49,370 bases of DNA, from NCBI RefSeq assembly GCF_014648115.1, contig NZ_BMQM01000027.1, positions 1 to 49,370 on the forward strand, in the 5' to 3' direction. Positions 22,517-30,000 of this stretch are shown in pieces; positions within the stretch are counted from its first letter, which is position 1, and the number at the start of each line of letters is the position of its first letter. This stretch comes from Deinococcus seoulensis (GTDB taxonomy: Bacteria; Deinococcota; Deinococci; Deinococcales; Deinococcaceae). The position numbers and the translations under genes were made by a program. The notes beneath the pieces are model-generated. The model ran no database searches. It saw only the letters and a program-made list of their open reading frames with translations, and was not told where the DNA came from.

Positions 22517-23107
22517 TTACCCTCCGCTATTGATCATCTTGGCAGCCGAATTGCTTTTATGCGCAAGTTTGTAGAAGCATTCAATGATGTACCTACCTGA
22601 TTGCACCAGATGGTCAATTTCTTGTGGACTCAGAAATAGGTCTTTCGATTTCTTGGGATGAGTCAGACGGTCTCTAATCTTGATTGCGATTTGGAAGGAC
22701 TCCCATTCCTTTTTCGACGTGTCAAGAGGATTTTCCACCCCAAACGCCCGCGAAGCGGCACTGAAGGCGAGCAGCATACTCGCCTTCATGGCCACCCTCG
22801 CCTCTTTTTCTTCAATAACTCCTCTGCTGTTCACCGAATATGAGCGATCGCGCAAAATCATCCGCTCATGCTCCTGGAAGCACGGCTGATAGCTATCCAC
22901 CAAGAGAGCAACTTGCTTTAGGAGGTAGATTGTTACCTCAAACGAGGCAAACATGGTTCTAGCAAAGCTCCGCATGTCCGACCAGCTCCGACTAGATATA
23001 ACCAGATTAGTTGCCAAATCAACGTCGCCTATCATAATTTGCAGTGCTTCGAAGCAGTCGTTGAGCTCTGATTCAAAATCCTGACGCCCTGATTCCTTAT
23101 CGGTCAT
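22517..23107 (-). CDS. Second AT-rich HEPN-like accessory protein
   Basis: This 196-aa minus-strand gene has foreign, AT-rich composition and lies between the capsid and connector genes. The ATG at 23107 has TATGAT 5 nt upstream. The protein is nearly all helical: SFARTMFASFEVTIYLLKQ, then VAMKASMLLAFSAASRAFG. Near the C-terminus, KIRDRLTHPKK carries R-x4-H like the HEPN RNase signature, followed by IIECFYKLAHK. HEPN proteins are common toxins and anti-phage RNases. Protection of the lysogen is a reasonable inference, but catalysis is not shown. Confidence 0.6.
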   Translation of the reverse strand: MTDKESGRQDFESELNDCFEALQIMIGDVDLATNLVISSRSWSDMRSFARTMFASFEVTIYLLKQVALLVDSYQPCFQEHERMILRDRSYSVNSRGVIEEKEARVAMKASMLLAFSAASRAFGVENPLDTSKKEWESFQIAIKIRDRLTHPKKSKDLFLSPQEIDHLVQSGRYIIECFYKLAHKSNSAAKMINSGG

Positions 23108-23112
23108 AACTC

Positions 23113-23118
23113 ATCATA
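23113..23118 (-). promoter_or_regulatory. -10-like hexamer TATGAT, 5 nt before ATG 23107
   Basis: TATGAT on the minus strand, five of six matches to TATAAT, lies 5 nt from the HEPN-like ATG, fitting a leaderless promoter. Confidence 0.5.
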
Positions 23119-23145
23119 GTTTTTCTCCAACAAGCAGGTGTGCCA

Positions 23146-23826
23146 ATGCAGAGTCCGAATAGTAGTTTCATCGCGCGTAAGCCGCTGCGCTTCGGCGACC
23201 GCATTCTCCAGCCCGGAGAGTCGGTGCCGGTGGAGCTGGGCCGCGACTACCGCCTCATGCTGCGCCTGGGGCAGATCACCGAGATCCCCCAGGGCGCAGC
23301 GCTCGCCCAGGCCACGCAGGCCGCCCCGTTCCCCGAAGGCAGCGCCGTGTTCTTCGTCGGGGAGGACGGCGCGTACTCGCTGGCCACCTTCCACCTCCTG
23401 CAGGACGCCCCGGAGGACGTGCGCCTGGATCTCGAACTCCCGCCCGGCGCGCAGGTGGCGCTCGTGACCTTCGCGGACGATCCGGAAAGCACGTTCGTGC
23501 TGCCTTCCAGCCTGCTGCCCGGGCAGCCCACGCAGCGGCTGATCGACGAGCTCAGCGGCAGGCAGGAGGACGCGCACCTGCAGGCCCGCGTGGCGTTCCT
23601 GGAACGGCTGCTTCAGGCCGTCCGGGCGGACGGTGAACTGATACCGGACGACTTCCCGGCCGCCGATCAGCTCGCGCAGAACGGCGTCACGACCCTGGCA
23701 GGCCTGCGCCTCCTGGCGGACGGCGAGAACGGCCGGGCGAACCTCATGGCGCTCGACGCCATCGGTGGGGGCCGCGCGGACAAGATTCTTGCGGCGCTGG
23801 GCAGTCCGCCCGCTCCGGAAGGCTGA
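23146..23826 (+). CDS. Head or head-tail region protein (226 aa)
   Basis: The ATG at 23146 is preferred; a GTG two codons earlier is possible. The N-terminal domain is beta-rich (FIARKPLRFGDRILQPGE and on to EIPQG), followed by EGSAVFFVGEDGAYSL. The C-terminus holds a helix-hairpin-helix-like stretch (FPAADQLAQNGVTTLAGL, with IGGGRADKILAALG), a fold often found in connector-region proteins of such phages. It is followed with no gap by connector genes. Exact role unknown. Confidence 0.6.
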   Translation: MQSPNSSFIARKPLRFGDRILQPGESVPVELGRDYRLMLRLGQITEIPQGAALAQATQAAPFPEGSAVFFVGEDGAYSLATFHLLQDAPEDVRLDLELPPGAQVALVTFADDPESTFVLPSSLLPGQPTQRLIDELSGRQEDAHLQARVAFLERLLQAVRADGELIPDDFPAADQLAQNGVTTLAGLRLLADGENGRANLMALDAIGGGRADKILAALGSPPAPEG

Positions 23827-23828
23827 CC

Positions 23829-24290
23829 GTGACGGCGCCCGCACCGGCCACCCTGACCCCGGAGCAGCTAGCCTCCGTCAGGACGTACGCGACCGCCGCC
23901 GCGCTGAACTATCACGACACCCAGGTGCCGGAAGGGGACCGCGTGGACCTGCACGCCGCGTGGCTTGTTCACCAGGACCTGCGGCTCGTGGCGGCGGACG
24001 TGCTGGAGGCCGCGTGCCTGCGGGCCTCCCAGGCAGCCGCAGGCGTCAGCGCGGGCAACGTGAAGCGCGTGAAAGTGGACGGCGAGGTGGAAACGGAGTT
24101 CTTCGCCGCAACGCCAGTGGATGACGTGACGGCCTCCTCGTGGTGCGCGCGCGCCGAACGACTCCGGAAGCAGGCATCCTCCGGCGCGGGCGGCTCCCGC
24201 ATCGTCCCGTCGCCCCTGGCGGGCATGGTGGTCGGCGGCCGCCTGGAACCGGTGTTCCGGGTGACGCGGCCCTGCCTGGAGGATGCGTGA
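23829..24290 (+). CDS. Head-tail connector-like protein
   Basis: This 153-aa protein starts with GTG right after the upstream stop. The first two thirds are helical, with LASVRTYATAAALNYHD, then LRLVAADVLEAACLRASQ and VDDVTASSWCARAERLRK. This resembles the short helical connectors that sit under the portal (gp6/gpW-like head-completion proteins). The tail is Gly/Pro-rich. Its GTGA overlap with the next gene and its position between capsid and tail-tube genes support a head-tail joining function. Confidence 0.6.
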   Translation: MTAPAPATLTPEQLASVRTYATAAALNYHDTQVPEGDRVDLHAAWLVHQDLRLVAADVLEAACLRASQAAAGVSAGNVKRVKVDGEVETEFFAATPVDDVTASSWCARAERLRKQASSGAGGSRIVPSPLAGMVVGGRLEPVFRVTRPCLEDA

Positions 24291-24649
24291 GCATCCGCGA
24301 CGCCATCCAGGCAGGTGTAGCCGCCGCGACCACGCCTGAGATGCTGGCGATGCGCTTCCGGCATGAGCTGACCTTCGCACTCGGCCCGCACATCTGGAAC
24401 GTGCGGTGCAGCGTCCGCGACCCGCAGCGCATCGACCCGAAGTCCCTGGCCCGCATGGGCCAGCTCACCAGCGCGCAGGGCGTCGCCACGTCCGACCTGC
24501 GCCTGCTGACCGTCCACCCGGACGACACGGTGCCTGTGCCGGGCGCGACAGTCGCCTGGGACGACGGAACCCTTGAAGTGCTGGAGTGGAGTCAGCCCAG
24601 CGATTTCACGTGCCAGCGCCTCGGCACCTGCGCCCTCCGGAGGCCGTGA
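24287..24649 (+). CDS. Head-tail joining/stopper-like protein (120 aa)
   Basis: The GTG at 24287 overlaps the preceding stop (GTGA). The start is helical (IRDAIQAGVAAATTPEML). The rest is a small beta barrel (HELTFALGPHIWNVRCSV, then VPGATVAWDDGTLEVLEW), the architecture of lambda FII/stopper-type proteins that plug the connector. The call is by context, length and predicted fold. Confidence 0.55.
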   Translation: MSIRDAIQAGVAAATTPEMLAMRFRHELTFALGPHIWNVRCSVRDPQRIDPKSLARMGQLTSAQGVATSDLRLLTVHPDDTVPVPGATVAWDDGTLEVLEWSQPSDFTCQRLGTCALRRP

Positions 24650-25098
24650 TGCACGTCATCACCCTCGACCTGCACACCAGACTCCAGGCCGCGCTGCCCG
24701 GCGTGACCATCCTCCTGCCCGACGAGCAGCAACTCCCCCTGCAAGCCGCGCCGGTCGACGCGCAGGGACGCCCCGCTGTCGGAGCCGGAGAACGCGGCGT
24801 CGGCACGTACCTCGCCACCCGACCCGAAGGGTACGTGCAGATCGAAACGCCGGAACCCATCACCACGACCGGCAATCAGGACACGTACTGGACGGCCGTG
24901 GCCGCCATCGCAGGCACCGCCGAGCAGGCCGCCGCGCTGGCCACGCAGATCCGCACGGCACTCACCGGCACCCCACCCGCCGACCCCGGCTGGTACAAGT
25001 CCGTCATCCCCGCCCGCCACGCGCCCATCGCGCCGGGCGCGCACCTTGCCCGCGCCACGTACGCCCGCACGCTCCTGCTCGGCCAGCTGCCGAACTGA
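24649..25098 (+). CDS. Tail completion (tail terminator)-like protein (149 aa)
   Basis: The ATG at 24649 overlaps the preceding stop and has CCGGAGG upstream. MHVITLDLHTRLQAALPG opens an alpha/beta protein, with GVGTYLATRPEGYVQIE, then YWTAVAAIAGTAEQAAAL. Lambda U/gpU-like tail terminators have this size and lie just before the tail-tube gene. They cap the tail and set its interface with the head. Position is the main evidence. Confidence 0.55.
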   Translation: MHVITLDLHTRLQAALPGVTILLPDEQQLPLQAAPVDAQGRPAVGAGERGVGTYLATRPEGYVQIETPEPITTTGNQDTYWTAVAAIAGTAEQAAALATQIRTALTGTPPADPGWYKSVIPARHAPIAPGAHLARATYARTLLLGQLPN

Positions 25099-25114
25099 CC
25101 CCTGGAGGTCCCCC

Positions 25115-25783
25115 ATGTCCTTTGCCATGCCCGTCAACGATCAGAGCGCCTACGCCGCCGCCAACATGGTCCCGGAAGGCCGCATCGTCCTGTTCGACCC
25201 CCTCGCGGCGTTTGAGGGCATCACCGGCGCCGTGAACCTCGGCCTGTTCCCCGAGGACGCCGTCGTCGCCCCCAGTTCCGAAGTGACGCGCGAAGTCATC
25301 CGCGCCGTCAACCCGGAAGGCGGTCCCAGCATCGTCGTCGATGAGCGCGTCACCGAGACGACCATCACCTACGAGATTCCGGTCCTGACACCCAGCGAGC
25401 AGGTCCGCAGCCTGCACAACGGCGCGCCCGCCGTCGCCCTGACCGACCCGACCCTGGCGGGCGTGAGCGTCACCCCGTTCAGCCCCGGCGCGAGCATCCT
25501 GGGCCGCATGGTCGTGATCGCCAAACGGCCCGGCACGGACGCCAACCGTCTGTTCCGCGTGTTCTGGCACCCGCGCGTCGCACTCCAGAGCAACGGCCAG
25601 GGCGAAAGCCAGGGGGAGCAGACCCTGCTGTTCACCGCCACGGTCCGCGCGCACACCTACGAGCCCGGCCCGGCGTTCGACGACGTGGCCACGCAGATCA
25701 CCCAGTACGGCGCGATCTTCACCGTGCCGGCCAGCCAGCTGCCCGACCTGCTCGCCGCGCTGGACGCCGAAGCCGCCGCCTGA
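25115..25783 (+). CDS. Major tail (tube) protein
   Basis: This 222-aa protein from ATG 25115 has CTGGAGGTC upstream. It is a beta-rich protein with the flow typical of siphovirus tube subunits: RIVLFDPLAAFEGITGAV, VVDERVTETTITYEIPV and GEQTLLFTATVRAHTYEP. It sits directly between the tail terminator and the frameshifted chaperone pair, the conserved location of the tube gene. Hexamers of this protein stack to form the tail around the tape measure. Confidence 0.8.
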   Translation: MSFAMPVNDQSAYAAANMVPEGRIVLFDPLAAFEGITGAVNLGLFPEDAVVAPSSEVTREVIRAVNPEGGPSIVVDERVTETTITYEIPVLTPSEQVRSLHNGAPAVALTDPTLAGVSVTPFSPGASILGRMVVIAKRPGTDANRLFRVFWHPRVALQSNGQGESQGEQTLLFTATVRAHTYEPGPAFDDVATQITQYGAIFTVPASQLPDLLAALDAEAAA

Positions 25784-25845
25784 TCCACCCGGCCCCGCCC
25801 GCCGCCCCAATTTCGCGTGCGGGGCTGCCATCCAACAGGAGAATC

Positions 25846-26238
25846 ATGTTTCCAGTCCGTCAGACCGTCACCCTCACGGGCGGCAGCGTCACCCTGCACG
25901 CCTGGGGGGCCGACGTGGCCGACGCGCACCTGTTCGACCTGCTCACGTTCACATCGACGTTCGCGCTGATCCGCGAGCACTGGGAGGACATCGCCCGCCA
26001 GGACGTGCAGCCTGAGATGTGGGCGGCGTTCTGGCGGTTGACCCGTGCCAGCCTGCGCGGCCAGGAACTGCCCCAGCCGCTCACCTGGGCGGACCGCCTG
26101 GCCCTGCTCACGGCCATGTGGGACCTGAACGACCCGCCGGAGCTGGAGGGAAAACTGGACGCCCTGAGCCGGCGCGCGGGCAGTCGCCTGGCGCAGTTGA
26201 CTCGGGGCCACCCGACACCACCCTCGACGAGTACGTGA
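25846..26238 (+). CDS. Tail assembly chaperone (gpG-like, unshifted)
   Basis: A 130-aa protein from ATG 25846 after CAGGAGAA. It is predominantly helical: DLLTFTSTFALIREHWED, then LTWADRLALLTAMWDLND. The in-frame end (GHPTPPSTST) is short and unstructured, as in lambda gpG. A -1 slippery heptamer at 26148 lets a fraction of ribosomes enter the next frame and make the longer G-T form. Such chaperones coat the tape measure before tube assembly and are absent from the virion. Confidence 0.8.
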   Translation: MFPVRQTVTLTGGSVTLHAWGADVADAHLFDLLTFTSTFALIREHWEDIARQDVQPEMWAAFWRLTRASLRGQELPQPLTWADRLALLTAMWDLNDPPELEGKLDALSRRAGSRLAQLTRGHPTPPSTST

Positions 26239-26603
26239 TCCGCGTGTTCGGCGTGCAGGCGTACCCGCACGTCATGACCATGCCGCCGCGCCTGATCGGC
26301 CGGGCCGCCGAGATCCACACCGAGCGGGACGCGCAGGCCCGCCTCGATGCGCTGGACGACGCCAGCACCGCCGCCGGACTGAAACTCGGGCAGCGGTACG
26401 TGGACCCGAAAAACCCCAGCGGGCAGGCGAAGCGCGGGGAGGCGTACTACAGCCTCGAGCCGTTCAACGCGCACCTCCGCGCCATCGAGAAACGCGCCCG
26501 CCCCTGGCTGTACACGCCCGCCGCCATCCGCGCCCGCCGCGAACTGGAGGAGGAACGCCGCTGGCAGCAGGCCGAGAAAACCCTGGGAGGCATGACTGCA
26601 TGA
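25846..26603 (+). CDS. Tail assembly chaperone G-T fusion by -1 frameshift
   Basis: The frame -1 to gpG stays open through the slip site to a stop at 26603. After slipping, translation continues GKTGRPEPARGQ and DTTLDEYVIRVFGVQAYP. The product is about 252 aa: 103 from G, then about 149 with a basic helical C-terminus (RAIEKRARPWLYTPAA). The T part has no good start of its own near the junction. In lambda the G-T form links the chaperone to the tube protein. The next gene starts in the overlap ATGA at 26600. Confidence 0.78.
26148..26154 (+). promoter_or_regulatory. -1 programmed frameshift slippery site GGGAAAA
   Basis: In the gpG frame the codons read GGA AAA, preceded by G, so G-GGA-AAA is a canonical X-XXY-YYZ heptamer; slipping back re-pairs as GGG AAA. 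Lambda uses GGGAAAG in the homologous gene pair. It lies 84 nt before the G stop. Confidence 0.82.
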
Positions 26604-27061
26604 TCAACCTCGATGACCGCGCGCTGAGCGCCGCCCTGGCCCGCATCGAACAGGCCGCCAATGACCTGCCCGCCATCGCCGAGCGGACCCGCGCGGAAAC
26701 GCTCGGGCACCTGATCATCGGCGCGAACGCCAACATCTACGCCACGCAGCCCGGCGCGTACCGCCGCACGGGCGAGTACCTGCGCAGCCTGCACGCCACG
26801 GCGCGCGTCACTCCCCTGACCGCGACCGTGACCGCCAGCAACGATGCCGAGTACGCCCGAGACATCGAGACCGGCGAGACCGGCAACCTCATGCAGCTCC
26901 AGGCCCAGGCTGCCGCCAGAGGCAACCCCAGAGCCGCGTTCACGCTCGGGCGCAGCGGCATCAACTGGGCACTGCCCGGTCCCGTCATCACCGGCGCGCA
27001 GGCGTTCGCGGCGTACCGACTGCGGGAACTGTTCGTGCTGCGGGTGCGCGCGGTCCGCTGA
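26600..27061 (+). CDS. Small tail-region protein (153 aa)
   Basis: The ATG at 26600 overlaps the G-T stop. The sequence ALARIEQAANDLPAIAERT, then AYRRTGEYLRSLHAT and NDAEYARDIETG, is reminiscent of HK97 gp10-like minor tail proteins, in which an N-terminal helix is followed by a beta domain binding tube components. Those usually precede the tube gene, so this location next to the tape measure is unusual and the identity is provisional. It may assist tape-measure loading. Confidence 0.5.
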   Translation: MINLDDRALSAALARIEQAANDLPAIAERTRAETLGHLIIGANANIYATQPGAYRRTGEYLRSLHATARVTPLTATVTASNDAEYARDIETGETGNLMQLQAQAAARGNPRAAFTLGRSGINWALPGPVITGAQAFAAYRLRELFVLRVRAVR

Positions 27062-27091
27062 TCTCACCCCGATCCGCCAGGAGGCACCAAC

Positions 27092-30000
27092 ATGACCGGA
27101 CCCACCCTGCCGCCCCTGACCGGGACTGCCAGCCTCGACGTGACCCAGTTCCGCAAGGGGACGCGCGACGCGCTGAACGCGCTGCGCGAAGTCGTGGACT
27201 ACGCCAAAAAACAGGGCACCCTGACCCTGACCGCGAAACTCAGCGGCGCCAGCACGGCCGCCATCCGGAAAACCATCACGGACGCCATGGGGACCGACAC
27301 TCTCAGCGTGAAACTCACGTTCAACCCCGCCAGTGTCGCTGCCGCGATCCGCGACCTGCGGACAGCCCTGAGTGCCGTGGCAGGCATCAACGTCAGCGCC
27401 CTGACGGCCCTGCAGATCAAAATCAACGACCAGATCAGGCAGCTCACTGCCCTGATTGCGCAGCTGCGCGCACTGGGCGGGGGTGGCGGGAGCGGGAACC
27501 GGGGCAGCTCGTTCAGCGCGGGCACGCAGACCCTCCTCGCGGACCTGGAGCGACTCAACAACGAGTACCGGCGCGGCGACGTGAACGCTGCCACCTACGT
27601 CGCGCGCCTCACCAGCCTCCAGGCCAGCCTGCGGACCGCCGCCGCCGCCGCGACAGCTGGCACCGCAGAATTCCGCGCGCTGGACACCGCTCTGACCCGC
27701 ACCGTGCAGGGCATGCGCAACGTCAACAGCGACGGCATCACCAAACTCCGCACCGAACTGGCCGGGGCGCGCGCGCAGTTCGACGCGGCTGCTGCCGCTG
27801 CGACCAACCTCGCGGAGCGGCGCGCGGCCATCGCCGCGTACGAGGCGGACCTCAACCGCATCCGCGTCAGCCTTCAGGGCATGGCAGCAGCTGGCAACCT
27901 CACGGCGCAGCAACTCGGCACGGTCAACCGCCTGCTCGCCCAGACGGCCCGCGAGCAGCAGACCCTCCGGGGCGGCATCAACATCGCCGGACTCAGCGGC
28001 AACATCAGCAACGCCCTGCAGCAGCTCTCCGGGTTCATTCCTGGCCTCTCGCAGGTGAGTGGCCTGTTCGGCACGCTGCCGCTCCCGATCCTGGCCGCCG
28101 CGACTGCCCTGGGTGCATTCACGGCCGCGATGGTCGCCTCGTTCAGGACCGCCGCCGATTTTCAGGCCGTCATGGTCGACATCAAGGCACTGACGAGTCC
28201 CACGGCTGACGGGCTGCGCGACCTCAACGCGGCCGCCCGTACGCTCGGACTGGACCTGGGCGTCGGCCCGCGCGACGCCGCGAAAGCCATCCTGGAACTC
28301 AACCGCGCGGGCCTGACCGCCGAGGAGGCCATCCGGGGCGGACTGGCCGGCGCGCTGACCCTCGCCGGCGCCGCCGGGATCGAGACGGCAACCGCCGCCA
28401 AACTCGCCGCCAGCGCCATGACCGCGTTCAAGCTCAGCGCGGCCGACCTGCCGCAGGTCGCGGACAACTTCGCGAACTTCGCCAACAGCACCTTCCTCGG
28501 CGCTGAGGACCTCGCGCTGGCCATCGCGGCCGTGGGTCCCGTCGCGGTCAACGCCGGGCTGAGCATCGAGCAGTTCAGCGGCATCATGGCCACCGCCGCG
28601 CAGGGCGGCTTCCGGTCCATGCAGGACGCCGGTACGTCCCTGAAAACCATGATCCTCAGCCTCCAGTCACCCAGCGAGACTGGCGCGGCCGCGCTGGAAC
28701 GCATCGGCGTGAACGCCTACGAGGCGGACGGGTCGTTCCGTCCGTTCCTCTCGACCGTGGATGACCTGCGCGCCGCGCTGAAAGGCATGACCGAACAGGG
28801 GCGCAACAACGTCCTGCGCGACATTTTCGGTCAGGACGCCATCCGGATCGCCACGATCCTGTACGCCAGCAACACCGAGGAGATCGAGAAGAACATCGAG
28901 ACGCAGGGCAAGGTGGGCGAGGCGGCCCGCGTGGCGAAGGAACGCCTGGAGTCCTATCAGGGCGAGGTGAAACTCCTCACGGCCGCATGGGAGGAATTCA
29001 AGACCCAGATTGGCGAGGGGGCGCTGCCCGCCATGACCGACCTCATCAAGGAACTGCGCTCGAACCTGACGTGGCTGCGGCAGAACACCGAGGCACTCCA
29101 GAAGTTCGGGGAGGCCATGGGCGCCGCGTCGAAACTCGGCCTGAACCCGTTCACGCAGGGCACCAGCGACGCGCGCCGGAACAGTCAGGCGTTCGCTGAG
29201 ATCGCCCAGGTCTACGCGGACGCCGAGGCTGCCGCTGCCAAGAGCGGGGAGGCGCTGCTCGCCAGAGCCACCGAGCTGGAACGCGCCGGTGACCGGACCA
29301 GCATCGCGGCCGCGAAGATGCTGCGCGCGATGCAGGAACTCCGCGAGGCGCAGGAGGGTGAGATCACCGGCCGCAACTTCTTCACCGGCGAACCGACCCG
29401 CGCCATCGACCTCCAGTTGGTGGAGCAGAAAACGCAGGCGCTGGCGGAACTGCAGGCCGAGCTGGCGGCCGTGCGCGCCGAGGTGGCCCGCAACCCGCAG
29501 GCGAACGGACCGGCAGCGGGACCGGACCTCGAACCGGCCAGAGTGAAGGCCCAGAGCGCTGCTGTGCGAGATCTCCGCAAAGCTCTCGGGGACCGCGCGT
29601 TCCAGCTGAAGATCGGCGGACTGGACGGCGTGGAGAGGGAGGTCGCGCAGGTCGGCAAGGCGTTCGACGAGCTGCGCAAGAAACTCAAGACCTCGTTTGG
29701 CGGCAACCTCAACAGCAGCGAACTGAAGGGGGCGCTGGCTGAACTGGCCGAGGCTCAGGCGAAAGAGGAGTGGGCCGTCCGGGCGAAGTACGCCGCCGAC
29801 AAGGCCAGGGAAAGAGCCGATGACCTCGCCGCCGCCCAGCAGAGTGCCCGTGACAGCGCATTCGCCGTGCAGCGGGCCGAGATCCAGGCGATGGAGCAGG
29901 GCCGCGCCCGTGTGCAGGCCGAGCGTGCACTGGAGTTGCGCGAGTTGCAGGCCAGCATCGCGGAGCAGGTGGCCGAGTACGAGAAGTTCCCGCAGCTCCG

